Source: Flavobacterium sp. SCGC AAA160-P02
Lineage (GTDB): Bacteria; Bacteroidota; Bacteroidia; Flavobacteriales; Flavobacteriaceae
DNA: 64,000 nucleotides
Reading direction: 5' to 3'
Assembly (NCBI GenBank): GCA_000383355.1
Contig: KB911135.1
Coordinates: 962-64,961 of the forward strand
This document shows positions 42,458 through 51,707 of the stretch, piece by piece. The notes under the pieces are model-generated. The model was not told the origin of the DNA. It ran no database searches and saw nothing but the letters and a program-made list of their open reading frames with translations. Position numbers and translations under genes: made by a program. How positions within the stretch are numbered: position 1 is the stretch's first letter; each line of letters opens with the position of its first letter.

Positions 42458-42820
42458 TTAATATTGATTGGTTGACAATAAAACTAAGGTACAAGCAACT
42501 TCAGTTTTAATTCCGTTTTGTTCCAATATGTTTTCAAATTCTTTGTTCTCTGTTCCAGGATTAAAAATAACTCTACTAGGCTTCAAATTAACAATATAAT
42601 TATAAAATATTTTTTGATTTAAAGGGCTTAGATAAAGGGTTATAGTGTCAATATTTTCAAATAGTATTCTTTCTGTGTTAACAATAACATCAGCAATAAT
42701 TCCTTTATTTAAACCAACAGCCTCAACAAAATGATTATTGGCTTTTAATTTATGTATTGCTATGTTTGAATATCTAGATTCATTTAAAGAGGCACCTATA
42801 ACAAGCGTTTTTCTTGACAT
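42458..42820 (-). CDS. CoA-binding domain protein (YccU-like)
   Basis: 120 residues forming a single Rossmann-type CoA-binding domain. The dinucleotide-like start VIGASLNESRYSNIAIHKL (about 6-24), the NKGIIADVIVN strand and the late RVIFNPGTENKEF motif (about 83-95) match the succinyl-CoA-synthetase-like CoA-binding family. Activity is unknown; single-domain members are thought to act as CoA or nucleotide sensors. A minus-strand -7 box TATATTTG lies at 42843-42850. It is divergent from the secreted protein at 43016. Confidence 0.85.
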   Translation of the reverse strand: MSRKTLVIGASLNESRYSNIAIHKLKANNHFVEAVGLNKGIIADVIVNTERILFENIDTITLYLSPLNQKIFYNYIVNLKPSRVIFNPGTENKEFENILEQNGIKTEVACTLVLLSTNQY

Positions 42821-42842
42821 CTTTTCTATAAATATTTAAATA

Positions 42843-42850
42843 CAAATATA
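42843..42850 (-). promoter_or_regulatory. -7 promoter box of the CoA-binding gene (TATATTTG)
   Basis: An exact TAnnTTTG on the minus strand, 23 bp before the start codon; no clear TTTG at -33. Confidence 0.4.
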
Positions 42851-43015
42851 AGTGGTCTAACTGTAAATATATTATTAAAATTAGCAGCATAAATTTATGG
42901 TGACATTTTTTTATAAATAGTTCTCATAAATTGAATTAAATTTCTTTTAACTTAAACATTTATCAAGTTTTTTTATTAGATTTGAAAAAACAAAAAATTT
43001 AAAATCAACTCCTAA

Positions 43016-43780
43016 ATGAATAAAATAACCTTCTTGATATTTTTGATGGTGTTTTCTATTAGCGCCTCATCACAATTTCTTTCAAGCAAACCAGATAATT
43101 ACGCTGTAGAAGCAAAAAACTACATAGATTTTATTCCAATAGCTCCTATTCAAATAAAGGCTAAAGTAATAAGCGCTACTTCAAATAATGAAATAAAGAC
43201 ACAGACTACTCTAGAAATGTCTTTGGACAAACAATCTGTTTTAAACTTTATTCCTAATGAGTCTATGGAAACTACTATCCAGCGTTTTAATGCTGATCAA
43301 ACCGTTTCATATTTGTATTCTGGAAGATCAGTAAACAAAGGAACATACAGACTAATTATAGATTATAATAAGTACATCATTCAAAGTGTCGAAGGTGTTT
43401 CTGATGACGATTGTGTTGGATATGCAAAAATTGGTGTTGGTTTACGCATCATAGCAAATATTAATGCCTTAAAAAGTAATATAGATATTAGTAGTTTAGT
43501 AGCTATTGGTAAAGCAGCTTCTGAAGGTGCTATTTCAGGAAGTGTCGGCTATGAAATTTTAGGTGTAGAATCTAAAGAAATTACAGCTATTATACCCATA
43601 AACTCGGAAATAACATCTACTATTAACCAAGTTTTTCTTCAGGCAATTGGTGTTGTTAAAGGTAAAATTTATGATACAGATACTAGATTATATCCACAAG
43701 TTATTGCTATTAAACATACAGGTTGTGACGTAAAAACAATTACTGAAAACTTAATAGGTCAATATTCTACCACAGACTAA
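43016..43780 (+). CDS. Secreted protein, unknown function
   Basis: 254 residues with a signal peptide (1-20, ending ASSQ). The mature part is beta-rich and has two conserved-looking Cys residues (in DDDCVGYAK and HTGCDVKT), which may form a disulfide. The middle (YAKIGVGLRIIANINAL, ISGSVGYEILGVESK) looks like a barrel-like or lipocalin-like sheet, but I cannot name a family. It stands alone: divergent from the CoA-binding gene, convergent with fabH. A -7 box (TAGATTTG, 42977-42984) lies 32 bp before the start. Confidence 0.7.
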   Translation: MNKITFLIFLMVFSISASSQFLSSKPDNYAVEAKNYIDFIPIAPIQIKAKVISATSNNEIKTQTTLEMSLDKQSVLNFIPNESMETTIQRFNADQTVSYLYSGRSVNKGTYRLIIDYNKYIIQSVEGVSDDDCVGYAKIGVGLRIIANINALKSNIDISSLVAIGKAASEGAISGSVGYEILGVESKEITAIIPINSEITSTINQVFLQAIGVVKGKIYDTDTRLYPQVIAIKHTGCDVKTITENLIGQYSTTD

Positions 43781-43800
43781 TAAGGAATTTATAAAAATAA

Positions 43801-43830
43801 TAAAAGCCGAAGCAATGCTTCGGCTTTTAT
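43801..43830. terminator. Bidirectional terminator before fabH
   Basis: Stem GCCGAAGC / GCTTCGGC with a 3-nt loop, flanked by AAAA and TTTT; it lies between the converging secreted-protein gene and fabH. Confidence 0.9.
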
Positions 43831-43850
43831 TATTTTTATAAGCGATGTAC

Positions 43851-44858
43851 TTACCAACGAATCACTACGCTTCCCCAAGTAAAACCACTACCAAAAGCTG
43901 CCAGAACTACCAAATCACCTTCATTAATTTTACCTTTCTCCCACGCCTCTGTCAATGCTATAATTACGGAAGCTGCAGTGGTATTGCCATAGTTCATAAT
44001 ATTGTTATATACCTGATCATCCTTTAATTGAAATTTGCGTTGAATAAATTGTGCTATTCTCAAATTTGCCTGATGCGGAATTAGCATATTTATATCTTCT
44101 TTTTGCAATCCATTTGCCTCTAAACCTTCAACAATTGCTTCAGAAAACCTTACAACAGCATGTTTAAAGACAAACTGTCCGTTCATGTAAGGAAAATACG
44201 ATTCATCGTCTGGATTGTTATCTGCTATAATCTCAGGAACCCAACGACTTGTAGACGGGCCCTCCAATGCCAGTTCTTTGGCATGTTTTCCTTCAGAATG
44301 TAGATGAGATGATAAAATTCCTTTTCCATCCTCTTCACTTCTAGACAATACTGCTGCTCCTGCCCCATCGCCAAAAATAACAGTTACATTTCTACCTCTG
44401 TTAGAGCGCTCTAAACCTCCAGAATGATTTTCAGCACCAATTACTAAAATGTTTTTATACATTCCTGTTTTAATAAACTGGTCTGCCACAGATAATGAAT
44501 AAATAAAACCAGAGCATTGATTTCTTACATCCAAAGCTCCAATGGTTGGCATGTCTAACATATCCTGAACTCGAACTCCACCACCAGGGAAATACATATC
44601 TGGACTTAAGGTAGCAAAGACAATAAAATCTATGTCATCCTTTGTTAAACCAGCTCTTTCAATAGCTATTTTAGATGCTTTCACAGCCATAGAAGATGTT
44701 GTTTCTCCAGTTGCTGGATCTATCCACCTGCGTTCTTTAATACCAGTTCTTTCCTGAATCCATTCATCACTTGTTTCCATCCATTGTTTCAAGTCATCAT
44801 TTGTTACCACATTCTCAGGTACAAAATATCCTAATCCAGTAATTTTAGAATTGTACAT
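43851..44858 (-). CDS. fabH: 3-oxoacyl-[ACP] synthase III family protein
   Basis: 335 residues. The thiolase-fold triad is present: Cys115 in NQCSGFIYSL, His in LIPHQANLRIAQF and Asn in MNYGNTTAASV. KAS III starts fatty acid synthesis by joining acetyl-CoA or branched acyl-CoA with malonyl-ACP. The N terminus SKITGLGYFVPENVVTNDDL resembles the second type of Bacteroidota FabH-like proteins, so a role in a special acyl product is possible. It has a -7 box TATTTTTG on the minus strand (44902-44909) and is divergent from htpG. Confidence 0.9.
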   Translation of the reverse strand: MYNSKITGLGYFVPENVVTNDDLKQWMETSDEWIQERTGIKERRWIDPATGETTSSMAVKASKIAIERAGLTKDDIDFIVFATLSPDMYFPGGGVRVQDMLDMPTIGALDVRNQCSGFIYSLSVADQFIKTGMYKNILVIGAENHSGGLERSNRGRNVTVIFGDGAGAAVLSRSEEDGKGILSSHLHSEGKHAKELALEGPSTSRWVPEIIADNNPDDESYFPYMNGQFVFKHAVVRFSEAIVEGLEANGLQKEDINMLIPHQANLRIAQFIQRKFQLKDDQVYNNIMNYGNTTAASVIIALTEAWEKGKINEGDLVVLAAFGSGFTWGSVVIRW

Positions 44859-44951
44859 ATAGTAAGTTTAATTTGTTGTTTGAAGTTATTGATAAAGATA
44901 ACAAAAATACCCATTTAAAAGAATATCACTTTTAATAGCAATAGTTTTCTC

Positions 44952-44978
44952 TGTCATCTTGTCACAATAATATCTTTG
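44952..44978 (+). promoter_or_regulatory. htpG promoter with GTCA direct repeats
   Basis: -7 box TATCTTTG at 44971-44978. Just upstream, TGTCA-tctt-GTCAC (44952-44965) carries two GTCA units 8 bp apart in the -33 area, where a TTTG is missing. An activator or heat-shock element is possible. Confidence 0.45.
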
Positions 44979-45032
44979 GTATTTTTTTTGACTAGTAATT
45001 AGAAAGAAAACAATCAATTAAATTATATAATT

Positions 45033-46937
45033 ATGAGTAAAGGAAATATTAATGTATCGGTAGAAAACATCTTTCCATTAATTAAAAAATTCTTGTATTC
45101 TGATCATGAAATATTTTTACGTGAACTTATTTCTAATGGAACAGATGCAACGTCTAAACTAAAACACCTTATTTCTATAGGTGAGGCGAAAACAGAATTA
45201 GGTGATGCTAAAATTGAAATTACCATTGATAAAAAAGGGAAAACTCTTACTATAAAAGATCAAGGTTTAGGAATGACAGCCGAAGAGGTAGAAAAATACA
45301 TCAACCAAATCGCATTCTCTGGCGCGGAAGAGTTTTTAGATAAATACAAGGACAACGAAGCTGGAATAATTGGTCATTTTGGCCTTGGTTTCTATTCTGC
45401 TTTTATGGTAGCTGATAAGGTAGATATTATTACTAAATCTTTTAAAGATGAACCTGCTGCTCATTGGTCTTGTGATGGCTCTCCAGAATACACACTGGTT
45501 GCCCATGACAAATCAGATAGAGGAACAGAAATTATTTTACATATTGCTGAGGATTCTACTGAGTTTTTAGAAGAATCTAAAATTTCTGAACTTTTAAATA
45601 AGTACAACCGTTTTAACCAAGTACCTATTAAATTTGGAACAGAAGAAGTTAATGATCCTAAATTTACCCCAAAAACTACCAAAGATAAAGAGGGGAAAGA
45701 GACTACAGAAGCTCACAAGCAAATAACGGTAGATAAAATCATTAACAATACAGATCCAGCCTGGACAAAAAAACCAGCAGATCTAGAAACTGAAGATTAT
45801 AATAATTTCTACAGAGAATTGTATCCAATGCAATTTGAAGAATCATTATTTCACATTCACTTAAATGTTGATTATCCTTTTAATTTAACAGGAATTTTAT
45901 TCTTCCCTAAATTAAGTCCAAGTATGGACATGCAAAAGGATAAAATTCAGTTATATCAAAATCAAGTTTTTGTAACTGACAATGTAGAAGGTATTGTACC
46001 AGACTTCTTACAGATGTTAAAAGGTGTCATAGATTCACCAGATATTCCTTTAAATGTATCTCGTTCTTATTTACAGGCAGATGGTGCTGTAAAAAAGATC
46101 TCTGGTTATATTACCAAGAAAGTAGGTGATAAATTAGCTTCTTTATTTAAAAATAATCGTGAAGATTTTGAATCAAAATGGAATGATATCAAAGTGATTA
46201 TTGAATACGGAATGCTATCTGAAGACAAATTTTTTGATAAAGCTCAAAAATTTGCTTTGTATCCAACGGTAAATGATTCTTTCTTTACATTTGATGAGTT
46301 TCTCGAAAAAACTAAAGATGCACAAACAGATAAAGATGGAAATCAAATTGTATTGTATGCAGCTAATAAAGACGCACAACACAGTTATATTGAGTCTGCA
46401 AAAGAAAAAGGCTACGAAGTTTTATTATTAGACTCTCCTATTATTTCTCATTTGATGCAAAAACTAGAAACTTCTAATGAAAAAGTAAAGTTTACTAGAG
46501 TAGATGCAGATCACATAGACAATTTAATAAAGAAAGACGACACCGTTATTTCTAAATTATCTGACAAAGAAAAGGAAACATTAAAGCCAATGATTGAAAA
46601 TGCGGTCCCAAAGCAGACCTACACTGTTCAATTAGAAGCGATGGATTCTAACGCTTCTCCTTTTATAATTACTGTTCCAGAATTTATGAGAAGGATGAAA
46701 GAAATGAGTGCTTCAGGTGGAGGCGGAATGATGGGAATGGGAAATTTACCAGAAATGTATAATTTAGTAGTCAATACAAATCATGAACTAGTAGGTGAAA
46801 TTCTGAACACCAAAACAGCAAAGAAACGCGATCGTTTAATCTCTCAATCTTTTGATTTAGCAAAATTATCTCAAAACTTATTACACGGTGAAGAGTTAAC
46901 TAACTTTATTAAACGCAGCTATGATTTAATTAAATAA
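45033..46937 (+). CDS. htpG: Molecular chaperone HtpG (Hsp90)
   Basis: 634 residues, full length. The GHKL ATP-binding site is at the N terminus: SDHEIFLRELISNGTDAT (about 24-41), IKDQGLGMT with the Asp of motif 2, and GHFGLGFYSAFMVADKV as the ATP lid. The middle domain has the catalytic-loop SRSYLQAD segment. The C terminus has a Gly/Met-rich loop (GGGGMMGMGN) before the dimerisation part. It folds client proteins in the cytoplasm. It is a single gene with its own promoter and terminator, as usual for heat-shock control. Confidence 0.97.
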   Translation: MSKGNINVSVENIFPLIKKFLYSDHEIFLRELISNGTDATSKLKHLISIGEAKTELGDAKIEITIDKKGKTLTIKDQGLGMTAEEVEKYINQIAFSGAEEFLDKYKDNEAGIIGHFGLGFYSAFMVADKVDIITKSFKDEPAAHWSCDGSPEYTLVAHDKSDRGTEIILHIAEDSTEFLEESKISELLNKYNRFNQVPIKFGTEEVNDPKFTPKTTKDKEGKETTEAHKQITVDKIINNTDPAWTKKPADLETEDYNNFYRELYPMQFEESLFHIHLNVDYPFNLTGILFFPKLSPSMDMQKDKIQLYQNQVFVTDNVEGIVPDFLQMLKGVIDSPDIPLNVSRSYLQADGAVKKISGYITKKVGDKLASLFKNNREDFESKWNDIKVIIEYGMLSEDKFFDKAQKFALYPTVNDSFFTFDEFLEKTKDAQTDKDGNQIVLYAANKDAQHSYIESAKEKGYEVLLLDSPIISHLMQKLETSNEKVKFTRVDADHIDNLIKKDDTVISKLSDKEKETLKPMIENAVPKQTYTVQLEAMDSNASPFIITVPEFMRRMKEMSASGGGGMMGMGNLPEMYNLVVNTNHELVGEILNTKTAKKRDRLISQSFDLAKLSQNLLHGEELTNFIKRSYDLIK

Positions 46938-46960
46938 GTATTAAATTTTTAGTACAACTA

Positions 46961-46996
46961 TAGCCTCTTTGTTTTAACAAAGAGGCTATTTTTTTT
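46961..46996 (+). terminator. Terminator of htpG
   Basis: Arms TAGCCTCTTTGTT and AACAAAGAGGCTA (13 bp, loop of 2 or, as drawn, more) followed by eight T. Confidence 0.93.
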
Positions 46997-47063
46997 ACCA
47001 TCTTTACGAAATTTGGTGTATAAAAATTCTATTTTTGATTTCTTAAAGAATATTCATTAATTA

Positions 47064-47579
47064 ATGATTACTATTAGAAAAGCAACAGAGAAAGACATTC
47101 ATTTACTAGCCTCCTTAAGTGTTGAGGCATTTATGCCTGCTCATGGTCATAGCTCTCCTAAAGAAGATATAACATCATACATCAAAGCTAATTTTAGTAT
47201 AGAAAACTTTAAAAAAGAAATTGCCAATCCTGCTTTTGAATACTATCTTTTATATCACACTACCAAAGTTGCTGGTTTTTCTAAAGTTATCTTTAATACT
47301 CCAAGTAAACATGTTGTTAATAATCAGGTCACCAAAATGGAACGCTTGTATTTATTAAAAGAATTTTATGGCTTACATTTAGGAGCAAAACTCATGAATT
47401 TTAATTCAGAACTTGCCAAAACAAATCATCAAAACGGAATTTGGTTAGAAGTTTGGACAGAAAACTTTAGAGCCATCAAATTTTACAAAAAAGCAGGCTT
47501 TAAAATAGTAGGACAGGCTAATTTCACCGTTTCTAAAACACATTCTAATCCTAATTATATTATGTATTTAGAATTTTAA
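47064..47579 (+). CDS. GNAT family N-acetyltransferase
   Basis: 171 residues, the GNAT fold. Motif A, which holds acetyl-CoA pyrophosphate, is LKEFYGLHLGAKLMNFNSELAK (about 99-120), and motif B is AIKFYKKAGFKIVGQANF (about 139-156). The family covers acetylation of polyamines, aminoglycosides, protein N termini and others, and nothing here tells the acceptor. It lies 10 bp before a PD40-like gene and may be read with it. The start ATG follows the htpG terminator after about 65 bp. Confidence 0.88.
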   Translation: MITIRKATEKDIHLLASLSVEAFMPAHGHSSPKEDITSYIKANFSIENFKKEIANPAFEYYLLYHTTKVAGFSKVIFNTPSKHVVNNQVTKMERLYLLKEFYGLHLGAKLMNFNSELAKTNHQNGIWLEVWTENFRAIKFYKKAGFKIVGQANFTVSKTHSNPNYIMYLEF

Positions 47580-47589
47580 AAAAAATTAA

Positions 47590-48444
47590 ATGAAAAAAAT
47601 AACAATACTAATTCTTTTTATTGCATCAACAATTGTTTCACAAACAAATACAGAAGTATTTTTATTTGACATAAAAAAAACTGAGACAGGATATGAATTA
47701 ACTAATAAAAAAAACATATCAACTAATGAAGGATATGACAGTCAGCCTCACTTTTATGATAACTATGCACTTTTGTTCGCTTCTTCAAGAAATGGGCAAA
47801 CTGATATTGTAAAATATACAATAGATACAGGTATCAAAGAATTTATAAATTATTCACCCGAAGGAGGAGAATATTCTCCTCAACGAATCCCTGGTACAGA
47901 TGATATTTCCGCTGTTCGTTTAGATAATACTGGTCTTCAAAGATTTTACAGGTATGATATTAATACTGGGAACTCTAAAGAAATCATTCGTAATTTAGAA
48001 GTTGCCTATCCTCTGTGGGCTAGCAACAAGTTATTATTTTCTGCTGTAATTGGAGAGAAATCACTAGAACTCGTAAAAAGTGATTTAAAAAACAAGACAA
48101 ATGTACTACTAGAAAAAAATATTGGACGCTCACTACATTGTATTCCAGGTACTAATAGCATAAGTTTTATAAGTAAGAAAAAGCCTCTATGGGAAATTTT
48201 CTCAATAGATATAACAACTTTAACAATAAATAAAATAACGAATTTAGATGATAATTATGAAGATATTGCTTGGATATCTAAAGATGTTGTTTTACAAGCA
48301 AAAAAAAATCAACTTTTACAATTTAATATAAAAACAGATAGTGTTTGGAAAGAACTTATTAATAAAGACAGTCTTCAAATACAAAACATTTCTAGAATTA
48401 CCATTAGTCCAGACAAAACAAAAATTGCTATAGTAGGAGAATAA
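47590..48444 (+). CDS. Secreted PD40/TolB-like beta-propeller protein
   Basis: 284 residues with a signal peptide (KKITILILFIASTIVSQ). The mature part carries repeated WD40-like PD40 units: SQPHFYDNYALLFASSRNGQTDIVKY (about 51-76), YSPQRIPGTDDISAVRLD (about 98-115), and ISRITISPDKTKIAIVGE at the end. It likely folds as a beta-propeller in the periplasm and binds a partner or ligand. It is 10 bp after the acetyltransferase gene and 95 bp before the M28 peptidase gene; exported neighbours point to extracytoplasmic use. Confidence 0.78.
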   Translation: MKKITILILFIASTIVSQTNTEVFLFDIKKTETGYELTNKKNISTNEGYDSQPHFYDNYALLFASSRNGQTDIVKYTIDTGIKEFINYSPEGGEYSPQRIPGTDDISAVRLDNTGLQRFYRYDINTGNSKEIIRNLEVAYPLWASNKLLFSAVIGEKSLELVKSDLKNKTNVLLEKNIGRSLHCIPGTNSISFISKKKPLWEIFSIDITTLTINKITNLDDNYEDIAWISKDVVLQAKKNQLLQFNIKTDSVWKELINKDSLQIQNISRITISPDKTKIAIVGE

Positions 48445-48539
48445 AACTTGATATTTTGAAAATCACTTAAATAATTATAGACACCTTTAATTTTTGTCTT
48501 TTACAAAATTGTATCTTTAAAAATAATAAACAATTAACG

Positions 48540-49868
48540 ATGAAAAAAATCACCTTTTTAATTTTACTTCTTACTGGTATTACAAATGCACAGACAGATA
48601 CTAGAATATATGATATTATAAATAATGTTTCTACAGAAAGAATAAAAAAAGACATCACAAAGCTTGCTAATTTTGGAACCAGACATACTTTAAGTGATAC
48701 AATTTCAGATACCAGAGGAATAGGAGCTGCTAGAAGATGGATTAAATCTGAATTTGATAAAATCTCCAAAAAGTGTACTGATTGCTTGGATGTTTTCTAT
48801 CAAAAAGACTTGGTGAAGAAAAATAAGAAAAGAATTGTTCATGATGTCATGATTGTAAATGTTGTTGCCGTTCAAAGAGGAACAAAATACCCAAATAGAT
48901 ATATCATTATGAGTGGTGATATAGATTCTCGAGTGTCTGATCCAAATGATTATACTTCCGATTCTCCTGGTGCAAATGACAATGCTTCCGGAATGGCTGG
49001 CACAATTGAAGCAGCTAGAGTTTTATCTAATTACACCTTTGAAAATAGCATTATTTATGTTGGTCTATCTGGAGAGGAACAAGGATTGTTTGGTGGTAGA
49101 GGATTAGCAGCATATGCCAAAGAGAAAGGATGGGAGATTATCGGTATTATGAACAATGACATGATAGGAAATATTGAAGGTGTAGATGGAGTCATAGACA
49201 ATAGAACTTTTAGAATATTTTCTGAACCAACACCTACTACAGAAACAGAGAAGCAACGAAAAGCAAGACGTTTTTATGGTGGTGAGGTAGACGGTATTTC
49301 TAGACAATTAGCTCGTTTTATTCATAAAACTACCAAAACATATATGCCAGAAATGAATCCAACAATGATCTATAGATTAGATCGGTTTGGTCGTGGAGGG
49401 CATCATAGACCCTTTAATGATGCTGGGTTTGCTGGAATTAGAATTATGGAAATGCATGAAAACTACACACAACAACATCAAGATATTCGCAACGAAGATG
49501 GAATTGAATATGGTGATAAATTAAAATTTGTGAATTTTGACTATGCTAAAAAATTAACAGCTGTAAATGCTATTAATTTAGCCAGTATTGCCTGGGCTCC
49601 ACCAGCTCCAAAAGATGTTAAAATTGGAGGAGCGGTAAGACCTGCTGTTTCCTTTGAATGGGACAAGGTTGAGAGTGCAAAAGGATACAAAATATACTGG
49701 AGAGATACAACATCACCTACTTGGGACCATTTTAAATATATTGAAAATAGTACCGAGTTTACCTTAGAAGGAATTGTAGTAGACAACTTCTTCTTTGGAA
49801 TAGCTGCTGTTGGAGAAAACGGTCATGAAAGTATTGTATCATTCCCTTCTGGTTTGATAAAAAAATAG
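48540..49868 (+). CDS. Secreted M28 family metallopeptidase with C-terminal Fn3-like domain
   Basis: 442 residues with a signal peptide (1-18). Peptidase part about 20-355: zinc residues Asp147 in PGANDNASG, catalytic Glu179 with Glu180 in SGEEQGLFG, Asp207 in NNDMIGN, and a later His in QQHQDIR. The first zinc ligand, usually His in a GHxD motif, reads SGDIDS with Asp127. Residues 360-440 (PAPKDVKIGG to SIVSFPSGL) resemble a fibronectin type III domain. It would trim peptides outside the inner membrane. The CBM9-like gene follows after 6 bp. Confidence 0.88.
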   Translation: MKKITFLILLLTGITNAQTDTRIYDIINNVSTERIKKDITKLANFGTRHTLSDTISDTRGIGAARRWIKSEFDKISKKCTDCLDVFYQKDLVKKNKKRIVHDVMIVNVVAVQRGTKYPNRYIIMSGDIDSRVSDPNDYTSDSPGANDNASGMAGTIEAARVLSNYTFENSIIYVGLSGEEQGLFGGRGLAAYAKEKGWEIIGIMNNDMIGNIEGVDGVIDNRTFRIFSEPTPTTETEKQRKARRFYGGEVDGISRQLARFIHKTTKTYMPEMNPTMIYRLDRFGRGGHHRPFNDAGFAGIRIMEMHENYTQQHQDIRNEDGIEYGDKLKFVNFDYAKKLTAVNAINLASIAWAPPAPKDVKIGGAVRPAVSFEWDKVESAKGYKIYWRDTTSPTWDHFKYIENSTEFTLEGIVVDNFFFGIAAVGENGHESIVSFPSGLIKK

Positions 49869-49874
49869 ACACTT

Positions 49875-50654
49875 GTGAAAATCACAAAATTATTCTTTTT
49901 CACATATTTTATTTTCTCAATGATTGGCTGTAAAAACAACAATCAAACACAATTAAAAAAAGAAAATAGCAATAAAACCAATCACCAAGAAATACTTGTA
50001 GCTAAAAGGGTAGATACTATTTTAATAGATGGAATAGCCAATGAAAAAACTTGGAAAGAATCTACTTGGTTACCAATTGATCAAGTATGGATGGGGAAAC
50101 CAGTAGATTCTACAGATTTTTCAGGAAGGTACAAATTATCTTGGTCTAAGGAAGCCTTGTATGTGATGGCAGAAATAAAAGATGATTTTTTAGTAGATAA
50201 AATTAAAAACCCTCTAGAACGATGGTGGGATGAAGATTGTGTAGAGATATTTATTGATGAAGACAATAGCGGAGGCAATCATCAATTCAATCATAATGCC
50301 TTTGCATATCACATAGGATTAAATGGTGATGTAGTTGATCTAGATTCAAAAGACACTCCAAAGCTTTTTAACAACCACATAGAATCTGAGATGTCTATTG
50401 TAAAGGAAAATACAGCTATTTGGGAATTTAAAATCTCTCTTTTCCCAGACACATATACCTTTAAAGGAAATCAAATAGCTTTAAGCTTACATTCAAATAA
50501 AAAAATAGGTTTTGCTATTGCCTATTGTGATAATGATACTAGTGAAACTAGAGAAAACTTTTTTGGTTCTGTGGTTGTAGATGGAAACGACAAAAATCGT
50601 GGCTGGATTGATGCAACTATTTTTGGAACTATTGTATTAAAAAACCAGCACTAA
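49875..50654 (+). CDS. CBM9/DOMON-like lipoprotein
   Basis: 259 residues with a GTG start 6 bp after the peptidase gene. A lipoprotein signal peptide ends at the Cys in MIGCKNN (Cys19). The mature domain starts VDTILIDGIANEKTWKESTW and continues YKLSWSKEALYVMAEIKDDF and WWDEDCVEIFIDEDNSGG, the standard pattern of family 9 carbohydrate-binding or DOMON-like modules. It could bind sugars or haem-like ligands at the cell surface or in the periplasm. Its operon with an M28 peptidase suggests uptake or processing of external polymers, but the ligand is unknown. Confidence 0.83.
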   Translation: MKITKLFFFTYFIFSMIGCKNNNQTQLKKENSNKTNHQEILVAKRVDTILIDGIANEKTWKESTWLPIDQVWMGKPVDSTDFSGRYKLSWSKEALYVMAEIKDDFLVDKIKNPLERWWDEDCVEIFIDEDNSGGNHQFNHNAFAYHIGLNGDVVDLDSKDTPKLFNNHIESEMSIVKENTAIWEFKISLFPDTYTFKGNQIALSLHSNKKIGFAIAYCDNDTSETRENFFGSVVVDGNDKNRGWIDATIFGTIVLKNQH

Positions 50655-50845
50655 TTATTAGAGCATTTCAGGATATCGTACTATAGATTAAAACAAGATA
50701 TCTTAAAAAAACCCCTACACAAAAACAATAGCATATTATCTGAAAAAAATCTATAACTTGTTGATAAGTAATTATTTGTGTCATTTTTTTTAGGCAAAAC
50801 GGTGTTAATGTTTTCCTAAAAAAAGAAAACTGTTTCATCTTTTGA

Positions 50846-50853
50846 TATATTTG
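50846..50853 (+). promoter_or_regulatory. -7 promoter box of the GLPGLI gene (TATATTTG)
   Basis: TATATTTG, 29 bp before the start codon; no good -33 box. The 227-bp spacer from 50655 has nothing else I can name. Confidence 0.4.
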
Positions 50854-50881
50854 TTTAACATAACAAGTAATCTATAACACA

Positions 50882-51697
50882 ATGAAGCCATTTCTTTTTA
50901 AAATTATTGCTCTAATTTTTTTCTCGATTTTCACAACTCAATTGAGCGCTCAAAAATTTCAAGGTAAAGCATATTATTTTTCTAAATCAAAAATGGAATT
51001 AGGAAATTGGGGAGCTAGAATGAGTGAAGCACAAAAGAAACAAATGCAAAATCGTCTTAAAGATAGATTAGAAAAAAAATATATTTTAAATTTTAATATG
51101 CAAGAATCAACTTTTTTGGAAGAAGACAAGATTGATGCAATCTCCGGTGCAACAGACTCATGGGGAGGATATTTCTCTAGGGGTGACTTACATAAAAACA
51201 TTAAAGAAAATAAATTAGTACAGAGTCAAGAATTTTATGGTAAACGGTTTTTAGTAAAAGACAAATTAGTAAACATTGAATGGAATTTAGGTACAGAAAC
51301 TAAAAAAATTGGTAATTATACCTGTTATAAAGCGGCAGCAATGGTTCCAAAATCTGAATTAAACTGGTTTGATTTTTCTTGGAATGACCTTAGACAAAAT
51401 TCTGATGAAACTAAAAAGATTGAAGAAACTATGATAGTTATTGAAGCTTGGTATACTCCTCAAATACCCGTTGCACAAGGGCCTGCTGAATACTGGGGGC
51501 TACCGGGTCTAATCTTAGAAGTAAGTGCTGGAAATACAACTTTATTGTGTTCAGAAATCATTTTAAACCCAAAAGAGAAAGTAACCATTACAGCTCCAGA
51601 TAAAGGTGAAAACATTACAAAAAAAGGGTACACTTCTAACATTCGTAAAAAAATGGTAGAAATGCGAAATAATAGGATGGGAAGAAGAAGTCGTTAA
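50882..51697 (+). CDS. GLPGLI family protein
   Basis: 271 residues with a signal peptide (1-23, ending LSAQ). The family name motif appears as WGLPGLILEVSAGN (about 202-215), preceded by EAWYTPQIPVAQGPAEY. The N-terminal part is charged (SEAQKKQMQNRLKDRLEKKY) and the C terminus is basic. GLPGLI proteins are outer-membrane-associated or secreted beta proteins found mostly in Bacteroidota with no known function. It stands alone with a -7 box of its own and ends convergent to the MoxR-type gene. Confidence 0.88.
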   Translation: MKPFLFKIIALIFFSIFTTQLSAQKFQGKAYYFSKSKMELGNWGARMSEAQKKQMQNRLKDRLEKKYILNFNMQESTFLEEDKIDAISGATDSWGGYFSRGDLHKNIKENKLVQSQEFYGKRFLVKDKLVNIEWNLGTETKKIGNYTCYKAAAMVPKSELNWFDFSWNDLRQNSDETKKIEETMIVIEAWYTPQIPVAQGPAEYWGLPGLILEVSAGNTTLLCSEIILNPKEKVTITAPDKGENITKKGYTSNIRKKMVEMRNNRMGRRSR

Positions 51698-51707
51698 TCT
51701 TTATTGA

